Source: Candidatus Sphingomonas colombiensis (lineage in GTDB: Bacteria; Pseudomonadota; Alphaproteobacteria; Sphingomonadales; Sphingomonadaceae). From it: 64,000 bases of DNA. The position numbers and the translations under genes were made by a program. The notes beneath the pieces were generated by a model that was given only the letters and a program-made list of their open reading frames with translations, was not told the origin of the DNA and did not search any database. Numbering within the stretch: position 1 is the first letter of the stretch; each line of letters starts with the position of its first letter. The stretch spans positions 317,501-381,500 of the forward strand of contig CP119315.1 of assembly GCA_029202845.1 (NCBI GenBank), read 5' to 3'. Shown here piece after piece: positions 1 to 8,088 of this stretch.

Positions 1-565
1 GTGTCATTGTCGGGAGTCGCATGAAGAAGCGGAAGCTCCTGTCGACATCCTTCGCCAGCACCGCGTCCGCCGCGCCCGGTTTCTGGAACCAGACGATGTA
101 ATTGTCCTCACCCCGCGCCATCCGCATCAGCGCGATCGGATCGGCAGACAGGCGCGGGATGAACGGCGTGTTGAGCCCGATCACGCCGGCTACCCGCGTC
201 GGATGGTGCAGCGCCATCTGCCACACCACGAAGCCGCCCCAATCGTGACCGCAGAATATCGCGCGCTCGATCCCCTTGGCATCGAGCAAGCCGACGAGAT
301 CGGCGCACAGTTGCTCCATGTCGTAGCTCTCGACCGCTTCGGGGCGATCGGTCAGCCCATAGCCGCGCTGATCGGGCGCCAGCGCGCGATGCCCGGCGCG
401 CGCGAACGCCGCGAGTTGATGCCGCCACGAATAGGCCAGTTCGGGAAAGCCGTGGCAGAATACCACCGGCACGCCGTCCCCCGGCACGTCGTAACACGCC
501 ATGCGAATGCCGTTGGTCTCGACATATGTCAGCGGGGGCATCCCCGGCAGCGCTTCTCCGCTCAT
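1..565 (-). CDS. Alpha/beta hydrolase, epoxide hydrolase type (partial, C-terminus outside window)
   Basis: The visible part is the N-terminal 188 residues of an alpha/beta hydrolase; the gene runs off the left edge. It shows the oxyanion-hole motif HGFPELAYSWR near residue 39, a DQRGYG segment, and the nucleophile elbow GHDWGG, whose Asp is the nucleophile in soluble epoxide hydrolases and haloalkane dehalogenases. HGFPE with an Asp nucleophile favours an epoxide hydrolase that opens epoxides to diols, but a dehalogenase cannot be excluded because the acid and base residues lie outside. The ATG at 563-565 overlaps the TGA of the upstream dehydrogenase as ATGA, so it is probably translated by coupling, third in an operon with a flavin monooxygenase and a dehydrogenase. 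Confidence 0.8.
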   Translation of the reverse strand, partial: MSGEALPGMPPLTYVETNGIRMACYDVPGDGVPVVFCHGFPELAYSWRHQLAAFARAGHRALAPDQRGYGLTDRPEAVESYDMEQLCADLVGLLDAKGIERAIFCGHDWGGFVVWQMALHHPTRVAGVIGLNTPFIPRLSADPIALMRMARGEDNYIVWFQKPGAADAVLAKDVDRSFRFFMRLPTMT

Positions 566-1632
566 GGTCGCACCACCATCTTGCACTGCGCTTCCGGATC
601 ACCGAGCGCGCGGAACGCCGCCGCCACCCCGTCCAGCCCGACCTCGCCGCTGATCGCCGGGCGCACGTCGATCACGCCTTCCGCGATATGGCGCAGCGTG
701 GCCGCGAACTCATCGGGCGTGTAGCCGAGCACGAATTTCAGCTCGAGGCTCTTGTTGATGCACAGGAACGGCTCGATCGCATCGGTCTGCATGCACACGC
801 CGACCACCAATATCTGCGACGCGACCGGCACCGCCTCGATCAGCGACTGTATCACGCCCGGCACGCCGACGCATTCGAAGACGATCGCGCGCTTGCCAGC
901 ATTGCCGCCCATCGCCATCACCGAACGCTCGGTGCGCGAATGCGGCACGCCCATCGCGCCCCAGCGGGCATGGGGATTTTCCGCCGCCGGATCGATCACC
1001 ACATCCGCGCCAAACGCCTCCGCAACCTTGCGCCGGGCGGGCGAATAGTCCGATGCGATCACCGGCCCCAGCCCGCGCGCCTTGAGCGCGGCGATCACCG
1101 CCAGCCCGACGGGGCCGCAACCGACGACAAGGTTCACCGTATTCGGCCCGGCATCGCTTTCGGCAACGGCATGTTCGCCGACCGCGAACGGCTCGGTCAT
1201 CGCCGCCTGCACGTCTGACAGGCCGTTCGGCACCGCGAGCAGCATCTGCTCGGTCAGCACCATCGCCTCGCCGAAGCCACCGGGGAAACGGTTGGAATAG
1301 CCGACAGTCTCGAAACCCTGCGGCGACGCGACCACCGGCATTGTCACGACGCGGGTGCCAACCTTCAGCCTTTTGTCCGCGCCCGGCCCATGATCGAGGA
1401 TTTCGGCGCAGAATTCATGGCCGAACACGATGTCCTTCGCCGGGTCGATCAGCGCCGGCTCGCCGGTGCGGCGGCCCAGCTCGACCATCTTCTCCATCGA
1501 ATGGACCGCATGGAGATCGGAACCACAGATGCCGCAGCACAGCGTCTTGACCAATACCTGCCCCGCGCCCGGCGTCGGATCGGGAACGGTATCGAGCACC
1601 AGTTCCGGCCCACGGCGAACGACGGCCTTCAT
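562..1632 (-). CDS. Zinc-dependent medium-chain alcohol dehydrogenase
   Basis: A 356-residue MDR-superfamily oxidoreductase that interconverts an alcohol and a carbonyl compound with NAD(P). The catalytic zinc region is present (CGICGSDLH at about residues 34-42 and GHEF further on), as is the Rossmann fingerprint VGCGPVGLA near residue 170. The four-Cys structural zinc lobe of classical alcohol dehydrogenases is not visible after GHEF, which suggests a subfamily without it. Its start overlaps the stop of the upstream luciferase-like gene, and its stop overlaps the start of the epoxide-hydrolase-type gene, so the three form a tight operon. The substrate cannot be read from sequence; the neighbours suggest a hydrocarbon, terpenoid or xenobiotic oxidation product. 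Confidence 0.85.
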   Translation of the reverse strand: MKAVVRRGPELVLDTVPDPTPGAGQVLVKTLCCGICGSDLHAVHSMEKMVELGRRTGEPALIDPAKDIVFGHEFCAEILDHGPGADKRLKVGTRVVTMPVVASPQGFETVGYSNRFPGGFGEAMVLTEQMLLAVPNGLSDVQAAMTEPFAVGEHAVAESDAGPNTVNLVVGCGPVGLAVIAALKARGLGPVIASDYSPARRKVAEAFGADVVIDPAAENPHARWGAMGVPHSRTERSVMAMGGNAGKRAIVFECVGVPGVIQSLIEAVPVASQILVVGVCMQTDAIEPFLCINKSLELKFVLGYTPDEFAATLRHIAEGVIDVRPAISGEVGLDGVAAAFRALGDPEAQCKMVVRP

Positions 1633-2840
1633 TCCGCCGCGTCCTGTTTCTTGTTGAGCCCCATCGCGGCGAGGATTTCGGGACGGATATTCTCCGTCCC
1701 CTTCTGCTGGATATGCTGCGCGACCCGCGCGCCGACCGCCGCCTGTGCCTCGCCGATGAAGCGCGGGCGGTTATCGCGCGCCCATGCCAGCGACGCATCG
1801 CGGCTGGGATTGAGGTTCTGGAACTTCGGCATCACGTAACGCGCGATCAGTTCATAGGATTTCTTCTTCGCGTCCCATTCGGCCCAATTGGTGTCGAGCG
1901 TCAGGAAGGCGCCGAACCCGCCCGATTGCTGTTGCAGCCGCGCGATCTGCGCGATCGCATCTTCCGGCGTGCCGACCACCGCCATGCCGTTGTTCACCAG
2001 CGCGTCGATCGGATCGCCCTCCGTCGGCGCCAGCGGCAGCGCGGCGACCTCGCGGAAATAATAGAGCCAGTCTTCGATCCCGAAGCGCACCTGCGCGCGC
2101 GCCTCCTCCCGCGTCGCGGCGACGTGCATCGGGCCGACCAACCGCCAGCCGTCGCGGTTCATGCGATGGCCCTTTTCCTTCGCCACATCCTCCGCGATCG
2201 CCCAGTTGGAGGCGAGCGCGTTGAACCCGCCGGTCTGCGTCGCGCCGATCGACAGGATGCCGACGCCGTGGCGGCCCGCCGCCTGCGCGCCGGTGGGCGA
2301 AACCTGGCTCGCCACCGCGATCTCCACCGATGGGCGGGTATAGGGCGTCATCTGCAACCGCGCCTCGGCGAGTTCGAACCAGTCGGTCTTCTTCGTCACC
2401 GTTTCGCCGCGCAGCAGCGGCACGAGCACGTCGAGCGCCTCGTCCATCCGGTCGCGCTGCTTGGCCACCGGGATGCCCATCATGAACGCGTCGGAGGGGA
2501 GCGCCCCCGGCCCGACACCGAACATCACGCGCCCGCGCGTCATATGATCGAGCTGGTTGATGCGATCCGCCAGCATCAGCGGATGGTGATAGGGAAGCGA
2601 GGAAACGCCGGTGCCCAGCCGGATGTGCTTGGTCCGCTCTGCGGCGAAGGCGATGAACAATTCGGGGCTGGCGATCAGCTCATAACCGGCGGAATGATGC
2701 TCGCCGATCCATGCTTCGTCATAGCCGAGCTTGTCGAGATGGACGACCAGATCGAGATCGCGTTCCAGCGCTTGCGTGGGATTTTCCCGCAACGGGTGGA
2801 ACGGCGCAATGAACGTGCCGAATCGCAGCTTCTGGCCCAT
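1629..2840 (-). CDS. LLM-class flavin-dependent monooxygenase (luciferase-like)
   Basis: A 403-residue member of the bacterial luciferase-like family, which uses reduced FMN and oxygen to monooxygenate small hydrophobic substrates. The N-terminal FGTFIAPFHP strand, the AWIGEHHS motif with its conserved Glu-His-His near residue 50, and the RIRLGTGV/GRVMFGVGPG segments are typical of the TIM-barrel fold. Limonene monooxygenase LimB and alkanal monooxygenases belong here, so automated names such as limonene monooxygenase would be over-specific. An AAGGAGA-type ribosome site precedes the ATG at 2840. It is the first gene of a three-gene coupled unit; the reduced flavin presumably comes from a reductase encoded elsewhere. 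Confidence 0.9.
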   Translation of the reverse strand: MGQKLRFGTFIAPFHPLRENPTQALERDLDLVVHLDKLGYDEAWIGEHHSAGYELIASPELFIAFAAERTKHIRLGTGVSSLPYHHPLMLADRINQLDHMTRGRVMFGVGPGALPSDAFMMGIPVAKQRDRMDEALDVLVPLLRGETVTKKTDWFELAEARLQMTPYTRPSVEIAVASQVSPTGAQAAGRHGVGILSIGATQTGGFNALASNWAIAEDVAKEKGHRMNRDGWRLVGPMHVAATREEARAQVRFGIEDWLYYFREVAALPLAPTEGDPIDALVNNGMAVVGTPEDAIAQIARLQQQSGGFGAFLTLDTNWAEWDAKKKSYELIARYVMPKFQNLNPSRDASLAWARDNRPRFIGEAQAAVGARVAQHIQQKGTENIRPEILAAMGLNKKQDAAE

Positions 2841-2926
2841 AAGCCCGTCTCTCCTTGCTACGTAACTTTTGTTCTGCAGCGGAGGCTATGGGAGACTGAC
2901 GGGAGAATCCAGCCCTATTCGCCCCG

Positions 2927-3346
2927 CTATTTGGACGGGCGTTTGCGGCGGCGAAAACTGCCGCGCGCTACCCATGCGCCAAGCGCCAGCAGCACCAGCG
3001 GCGTCAGCCATAAGGGCAGCGTCACCCCGGAAAGCGGGGGATCATAAGTGATGTAATCGCCATAACGCGCGATCAGCCAGGTGCGGATCGCCTCGGGCTT
3101 CTCCCCGGCGGCGATGCGCTGGCGGATCAGTGCGCGCATGTCGCCCGCCATATCGGCGTCGCTGTCGGCGACCGACTGGCCCTGGCAGACGACACAGCGC
3201 ACCGTCTCCATCAGCGCCTTGGCCTCGGCCTCCTGCTTCGGATCGGGAAGCTGGGTATAAGCGAGCGTCGCCGGCGGCAGGCCCGAATCCGCCGCGACCG
3301 GCGCGGCGAGCAGCAGCAACAGCGCGGATATCGCCAGCCGCCTCAT
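2927..3346 (-). CDS. ccmH: Cytochrome c-type biogenesis protein CcmH
   Basis: A 139-residue CcmH/CycL protein of the system I cytochrome c maturation pathway, which keeps apocytochrome CxxCH cysteines reduced for haem ligation. It has an N-terminal signal/membrane segment, the redox pair CVVCQGQS (Cys51 and Cys54), the conserved three-helix part around MRALIRQRIAAG, and a C-terminal membrane helix followed by a basic tail. The start at 3346 overlaps the ccmG stop as ATGA; a slightly earlier in-frame start is less likely. CcmI, which often follows or is fused in other proteobacteria, is not present: the next gene belongs to the flavin monooxygenase unit, 86 bases away. Confidence 0.92.
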   Translation of the reverse strand: MRRLAISALLLLLAAPVAADSGLPPATLAYTQLPDPKQEAEAKALMETVRCVVCQGQSVADSDADMAGDMRALIRQRIAAGEKPEAIRTWLIARYGDYITYDPPLSGVTLPLWLTPLVLLALGAWVARGSFRRRKRPSK

Positions 3347-3870
3347 TTCGCGCTCCGCCATGCCTGATAGAGCGCATCGACATCATCGGCGCGGATATCG
3401 CCGACATGCTGCTTCACGATCCGCCCCGAGCCATCGATGATGAACGTCTCCGGCACGCCCGAGGATCCGAGCGAGAGCTGCACCTCGCTCACCTTGTCAT
3501 CGCCGATCGCACGATAAGGATCGCCATAACGCGCGAGAAAATTGGTGACCGCCGGGCCGGTATCACGGATCGCGATCGCGTCGATCGGCACGCCCATCGC
3601 TTTCAGGCGCATGAGTTGCGGCGCCTCCGCGACGCACGGGATGCACCAGCTTGCGAAGATGTTGAGCAGCCGCGGCTGGCCGGTGCGCAGCGCCGCGGTG
3701 TCGAGCCCGGGCTTGCCCGGAACGAGCGGCGGGAGCGCGAAATCGGGCATCGGCTTGCCGACCATCGCCGAATAGACGGTGCGATCGGCTGGTTTCATCA
3801 ACTCACGCGCGGCGAAGGCCAGCACCACCAGCACCAGCGCGAGCGGCAGCCACAGGAGCCAGCGCCTCAT
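3343..3870 (-). CDS. ccmG: Thiol:disulfide interchange protein CcmG/DsbE
   Basis: A 175-residue membrane-anchored thioredoxin-like protein that reduces the CcmH/apocytochrome disulfides in the periplasm. A single N-terminal membrane helix (about residues 4-22) anchors a thioredoxin domain with the active-site motif WCIPC (Cys76, Cys79) and the cis-proline region SGVPETFIID typical of DsbE. The start at 3870 is chosen because its ATG overlaps the ccmF stop as ATGA; in-frame sequence further upstream is antisense to nothing recognisable and lies inside ccmF. Second gene of the ccmFGH unit. Confidence 0.93.
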   Translation of the reverse strand: MRRWLLWLPLALVLVVLAFAARELMKPADRTVYSAMVGKPMPDFALPPLVPGKPGLDTAALRTGQPRLLNIFASWCIPCVAEAPQLMRLKAMGVPIDAIAIRDTGPAVTNFLARYGDPYRAIGDDKVSEVQLSLGSSGVPETFIIDGSGRIVKQHVGDIRADDVDALYQAWRSAK

Positions 3871-5801
3871 TGCCACGCCGCCTCTCGCGCCCGGCGCGCC
3901 GAACGGCGCTCGCGCAGGATATGCCCCAGCATCGACAATGCGCCGCCCAGCGCAACCAGCCCGCCGCCGAGCCAGATCAGCGTGACGAACGGCTTCCACC
4001 ACAAGCGGAGCTGCCAGCGCCCGGCATTATCGGGCTGGCCGAGCACCGTGTAGAGCTGGCCGTCGAACTGCGTCGCGATCGCGCTTTCGCTGGTCGTCGT
4101 CGGCGGATTGGAGAAAAAGCGCGATTGCGGGCGGAGGTAGAACATCTCCCCATCTTCGCCGCGCTTGACGCTCAGCCGTGCCTCCAGCGCGGACCAATTG
4201 GCGCCGATCAGCGGATTCACGCCCTCGAACGTCACGCTGAAAGGGCCGACCTGCACCGGCTCGCCGACCCGCGCCGCAACCAGCCGCTCCTGCGTCCAGG
4301 CGGTCGAGGCCGCCATGCCAGCGAGGCTCACCGCGATGCCGAGATGCGCGATCACCATGCCATAGAGAAACAGGGGCGCGCGGCGCAGATCGCGTTTCCA
4401 CAATGGCGCGACGCTCGCCACCGCCAGCCCCACCGCGAGCGAGAGGCCGGCGAGTTGCAGGAAGGTCATGCCACCGCCGAGCACCACGAGGCCCGCCGCG
4501 GTGAACAATGTCGCCGCGATCGGCCACATCATCCGCTCCAGCATCGCCTGCGCCTCGTCACGCCGCCAGCGCAGCAGCGGCCCGACAGCCATGATCGCCA
4601 CCAGCACCAGCGCGACCGGCCCGGCCGTCTTGTCGAAGAACGGCGGCCCGACGGATAGCTGCGTCCCCATCGCCGCCGCGACGATCGGGTAGAAGGTGCC
4701 GATCAGCACGATGCCGAGGATCACCGAGAGCAACAGGTTATTGGCGACCAGCCCGCCCTCGCGGCTCAGCAGCTCGAACGTATTGCCCGCGCGCACCGTG
4801 CCGACACGCGTCGCGAACAGCGTGAGCGCCCCGCCGATATAGATCGCCAGCAGCGCGAGGATGAACGCCCCGCGCTCAGGGTCCACGGCGAAGGCGTGGA
4901 CGCTGGTCAGGATCCCCGACCGGACGAGGAAAGTGCCGATCATCGACATGGAGAAGGCGACCACCGCCAGCATAACCGTCCAGGCGCGCAAGCCGTCACG
5001 CGTCGCCAGCACTGTCACCGAATGGAGCAGCGCGGTCGCGGCGAGCCACGGCATCAGCGAAGCATTCTCCACCGGGTCCCAGAACCACCAGCCGCCCCAG
5101 CCCAGCTCGTAATAGGCCCAGTAACTGCCCGCCGTGATGCCCAGCGTCAGGAATATCCACGCGCCGAGCACCCATGGCCGCATCGCGCGCGCGAAGGCGG
5201 GGCCGACATCGCGCGTCACCAACGCGCCGATCGCGAAGGAGAAAGCCACCGACAGGCCGACATAGCCGATGTAGAGCGTCGGCGGATGGAAGGCCAAGCC
5301 GGGGTCTTGCAGCAGCGGGTTCAGCCCCTGTCCGTCGAGCGGCGCCGGATCGAGCCGGGCGAACGGGTTCGAGGCGAACAGCAGGAAGGCGTAGAAGCCG
5401 AGCGCGATCGCCGCCTGCCCGCCCAATGTCGCGATCAGCGTCCGCTCGTCGAGCCGGCGTTCGAGCAGCGCGACCGCGCCCCCCGCCACGCCAAGGATCG
5501 TGACCCAGAGGAGCATCGAGCCCTCGTGATTCCCCCATGCGCCCGCGAATTTGTAGAGCAACGGCTTGGCCGAATGGCTGTTCTGCGCGACCAGCGCGAC
5601 CGACATGTCGGAGGCGCAGAATACCGCGATCAGCGCGATCATCGACAGCGCGGCCATCAGCCCCTGCACCATCGCGACCGGGCGGACGGCGGCGAGCAAC
5701 GTCGCGTCGCTGCGGCGCACCGCGATCCCGGCGAGCATCAGCTGCAGCGCGGCGAGCGCGGCGGCGAACCACAAGGCGGCGAGCCCGGCCTCTGCGGTCA
5801 T
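3867..5801 (-). CDS. ccmF: Haem lyase subunit CcmF
   Basis: A 644-residue polytopic inner-membrane protein that transfers haem from holo-CcmE to apocytochrome c. The tryptophan-rich haem-handling WWD region reads WGGWWFWDPVENAS, and the NHEGSMLLWV and AFHPPTLYIGYVG segments are diagnostic of CcmF. More than ten hydrophobic helices are visible, with a periplasmic domain before the last one. The start MTAEAGLAAL is chosen because translation upstream of it loses family similarity. ccmE, which commonly precedes ccmF in related genomes, is absent: the 125 bases before ccmF lead directly to purU. The gene is otherwise intact. Confidence 0.93.
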   Translation of the reverse strand: MTAEAGLAALWFAAALAALQLMLAGIAVRRSDATLLAAVRPVAMVQGLMAALSMIALIAVFCASDMSVALVAQNSHSAKPLLYKFAGAWGNHEGSMLLWVTILGVAGGAVALLERRLDERTLIATLGGQAAIALGFYAFLLFASNPFARLDPAPLDGQGLNPLLQDPGLAFHPPTLYIGYVGLSVAFSFAIGALVTRDVGPAFARAMRPWVLGAWIFLTLGITAGSYWAYYELGWGGWWFWDPVENASLMPWLAATALLHSVTVLATRDGLRAWTVMLAVVAFSMSMIGTFLVRSGILTSVHAFAVDPERGAFILALLAIYIGGALTLFATRVGTVRAGNTFELLSREGGLVANNLLLSVILGIVLIGTFYPIVAAAMGTQLSVGPPFFDKTAGPVALVLVAIMAVGPLLRWRRDEAQAMLERMMWPIAATLFTAAGLVVLGGGMTFLQLAGLSLAVGLAVASVAPLWKRDLRRAPLFLYGMVIAHLGIAVSLAGMAASTAWTQERLVAARVGEPVQVGPFSVTFEGVNPLIGANWSALEARLSVKRGEDGEMFYLRPQSRFFSNPPTTTSESAIATQFDGQLYTVLGQPDNAGRWQLRLWWKPFVTLIWLGGGLVALGGALSMLGHILRERRSARRAREAAWQ

Positions 5802-5926
5802 GCGGCCGGAACCCGCGCATTCGTGTCGACGGTCACCTTGATCACACCCATCCCCGTGGCGGGACGATGCCCGCTGTCCGTGCCGCTCTTGCGACACGAA
5901 CCGGCGCGACACAAGGCCGCGCCGCG

Positions 5927-6775
5927 TTAACGGAAGACCACCGTGCGGCCACCGTTGAGCAACACGCGATCCTGCAAGTGATAGGCCACCGCCTCCGCCA
6001 GCACGCGACGCTCGATATCGCGGCCCTTGCGAACCAGATCGTCGGGCGTGTCGGCGTGGCTGATCGGCTCCACATCCTGCGCGATGATCGGGCCTTCATC
6101 GAGATCGGCGGTGACGTAATGCGCGGTCGCCCCGATCATCTTCACCCCGCGCGCATAGGCCTGATGATAGGGCTTGGCACCCTTGAAGCCGGGCAGGAAG
6201 CTATGGTGAATGTTGATGCAGCGCCCGGAGAGGAACGACGCCAGATCATCCGACAGCACCTGCATATAGCGCGCGAGCACCACCAGATCGGCCGCGTTTT
6301 CGGCGACGATCCGTTTCAGCGCATCCTCCTGCGCCGGCTTGTTCTCTTTGGTGACAGGCAGGTGGTGGAAAGGAATGTCGCCGATCGCGGCGGCGTGCAG
6401 CGCCTCGCGCGGATGGTTGGAGACGATCCCCACCACGTCCATCGGCAGTTCACCGATCCGATGCCGATACAGCAGATCGGCAAGGCAGTGATCGAACTTC
6501 GACACCATCAGCAACACGCGCTTGCGGGCCGCCGTTGATCCCATCGACCAGTCCGCGCCCACCTCGTCCGCGATCGGGCTGAAACCATCGCGCAACGCCT
6601 CCACCCCGGCAGTGCACTGAAACACCGCGCGCATGAAGAAGCGCCCGTTGAGCCGATCGTCGAATTGTTGCGCGTCGATGATGTTGCCACCCCGCCCGGC
6701 GAGGAAACCGGCTACCTTCGCAACCAGGCCGGGGCGATCCTCGCACGAAAGACGCAGGACAATCGTATCGCTCAT
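5927..6775 (-). CDS. purU: Formyltetrahydrofolate deformylase PurU
   Basis: A 282-residue enzyme that hydrolyses 10-formyltetrahydrofolate to formate and tetrahydrofolate, balancing the one-carbon pool and feeding formate to PurT where present. An N-terminal ACT domain (LRLSCEDRPGLVAKVAGFL, residues 6-24) is followed by a formyltransferase-like catalytic domain with GIVSNHPREAL, the catalytic-site stretch INIHHSFLPGFKGAKPY and TAHYVTADLDEGPI. The start at 6775 gives the usual N-terminus directly before the ACT strand. It stands between ccmF and a small exported protein on the same strand, with spacing of over 100 bases on each side, so it may have its own promoter. Confidence 0.93.
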   Translation of the reverse strand: MSDTIVLRLSCEDRPGLVAKVAGFLAGRGGNIIDAQQFDDRLNGRFFMRAVFQCTAGVEALRDGFSPIADEVGADWSMGSTAARKRVLLMVSKFDHCLADLLYRHRIGELPMDVVGIVSNHPREALHAAAIGDIPFHHLPVTKENKPAQEDALKRIVAENAADLVVLARYMQVLSDDLASFLSGRCINIHHSFLPGFKGAKPYHQAYARGVKMIGATAHYVTADLDEGPIIAQDVEPISHADTPDDLVRKGRDIERRVLAEAVAYHLQDRVLLNGGRTVVFR

Positions 6776-6884
6776 CTGGAAACCTCCGGCCGCCGGGCGC
6801 GGCGAAGTTGAGGGGAACGAACCGCGCATTCCGCCGCGATTCGCCTGCTATGTCAGGAAGGCACCGCCGCCATGCGGCGCGCGC

Positions 6885-7382
6885 TCAATCCTGCGGCGGC
6901 GGGGTGGTTCCGGCCTGTTCAGCGCGCTTGATCGCCTGCCGCTCCAGATACCATTGCTGCGCATTCATCTGGGCGCACCCGGTCTGCCCGCCGGTGCCGA
7001 CCGCGGAACACGTATTGGGCAAGCCGCCTGCGGTACGCCCCACTTCGTCCACGGTATGCGCGCGGTTGACCCAGCTCTGGTTCTGCGCTGGCACTTCTAG
7101 CGGACGGCGCAATTCCTTGGGCACGCGATACTGATCGTTGGGGTCGATGCGGTTGCACACCACCACCTCGTTAGAGGTCGATGGCGGGCATTTTTCGGTG
7201 CCCGTGATCGTCACGCTGCGGATGCGCTTGGGCGGCTCGCCGGTTTGCGCCTGTGTCTCCTGATGCACGATCTGGGTCGGCGCCGCATTCGCTGCGGGCA
7301 CGGATGCCGGTTGCGCCGCCTGCGTCGCAAGCGCTGCCGCGGGCAGAGCAGCAAACGCCAGCGTGATCAGGGGACGGAACAT
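6885..7382 (-). CDS. Small exported protein, paralogue of the 21858-22376 product
   Basis: A 165-residue protein of unknown function with a clear Sec signal peptide (residues 1 to about 20, LAFAALPAAALA) and a Pro/Ala/Gln-rich linker. The mature part has four cysteines in two pairs: CPPSTSNEVVVC and a later CSAVG...GC. These blocks, together with VPKELRRPLEV and a Trp, recur in the same order in the protein at 21858-22376, so the two are members of one family. The pairing suggests two disulfides in the periplasm; DsbA-like proteins and DsbB are encoded in this window. No enzymatic motif is visible. It is divergent from trpG, with 136 bases between. Confidence 0.75.
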   Translation of the reverse strand: MFRPLITLAFAALPAAALATQAAQPASVPAANAAPTQIVHQETQAQTGEPPKRIRSVTITGTEKCPPSTSNEVVVCNRIDPNDQYRVPKELRRPLEVPAQNQSWVNRAHTVDEVGRTAGGLPNTCSAVGTGGQTGCAQMNAQQWYLERQAIKRAEQAGTTPPPQD

Positions 7383-7405
7383 CGGGTGGCCTCCTCGGTA
7401 ACAGC

Positions 7406-7488
7406 GTAACGTTGCCCGCGCCGCTTGTATCCCGGCTGAACGTTACGAAGGGATTACCTCATCTTTCCGCACCGCAACAGTCGTTGCG
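7406..7488 (+). promoter_or_regulatory. Inverted repeats upstream of trpG (candidate operator or leader structure)
   Basis: Two inverted repeats lie between the divergent small exported gene and trpG. The first has perfect 8-base arms GTAACGTT (7406-7413) and AACGTTAC (7439-7446) with a 25-base spacer. The second is a compact hairpin with arms CGCAAC (7473-7478) and GTTGCG (7483-7488) and a 4-base loop, ending 30 bases before the trpG start. There is no T-run after the hairpin and no leader peptide with tandem Trp codons, so classical attenuation is not supported. They could be a repressor site and an mRNA 5-prime structure. The role is inferred. Confidence 0.35.
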
Positions 7489-7518
7489 ATGCGGGAAGAA
7501 TGGAGTAAGGCCAGCCGG

Positions 7519-8088
7519 ATGATCCTGGTCGTTGACAATTATGACAGCTTCACCTGGAACCTGGTCCATTATCTGATGGAATTGGGCGCCGAGGTGCGGG
7601 TCGTGCGCAATGACGCGCTGACCGTGGCGGACGCGCTGGCCACCAACGCGACCGGTTTTCTGATCTCGCCCGGCCCCTGTACCCCGAACGAGGCCGGAAT
7701 CAGCCTGGAGCTGGTCGCGGCCTGCGCGGAGACGGCCCGGCCGCTGCTCGGCGTGTGCCTTGGCCATCAGTCGATCGGCCAGCATTTCGGCGGCCGCGTG
7801 GTGCGCGGCGGGCTGATGCACGGCAAGACCTCTCCGGTGACTCATGACGGGACCGGGGTGTTCGCCGGCATCCCCTCGCCCTTCACCGCGACGCGCTATC
7901 ACTCGCTGATCGTGGAGGACGTGCCGGATGCGCTGGTGGTCAACGCCACCGCGCCGGACGGATCGGTGATGGGCTTGCGCCACCGCGAATTGCCGATCCA
8001 CGGCGTCCAGTTTCATCCCGAGAGCATCGCCACCGAACATGGCCATGCATTGCTCGCCAATTTTCTGAAGGCAACCGGCGCGGCATGA
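7519..8088 (+). CDS. trpG: Anthranilate synthase glutamine amidotransferase subunit TrpG
   Basis: A 189-residue class I glutamine amidotransferase that supplies ammonia to TrpE for anthranilate formation in tryptophan synthesis. Visible signatures are VDNYDSFTWNLVHYL at the N-terminus, SPGPCTPNEAG, the nucleophile loop GVCLGHQSIGQHFGG and the catalytic His-Glu in GVQFHPESIATEHG. The start MILVVDNYDSF at 7519 matches family N-termini; an in-frame ATG ten codons earlier would add a non-conserved extension. It overlaps trpD by four bases. trpE is not adjacent. TrpG may also serve p-aminobenzoate synthase if no PabA exists elsewhere. Confidence 0.95.
   Translation: MILVVDNYDSFTWNLVHYLMELGAEVRVVRNDALTVADALATNATGFLISPGPCTPNEAGISLELVAACAETARPLLGVCLGHQSIGQHFGGRVVRGGLMHGKTSPVTHDGTGVFAGIPSPFTATRYHSLIVEDVPDALVVNATAPDGSVMGLRHRELPIHGVQFHPESIATEHGHALLANFLKATGAA

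Noticed and set aside
7489..7518. Ten-codon in-frame extension of trpG containing one Trp, as a possible attenuator leader peptide
   Set aside because: It is in frame with trpG without a stop and has only a single Trp codon, so it cannot work as a classical leader peptide.
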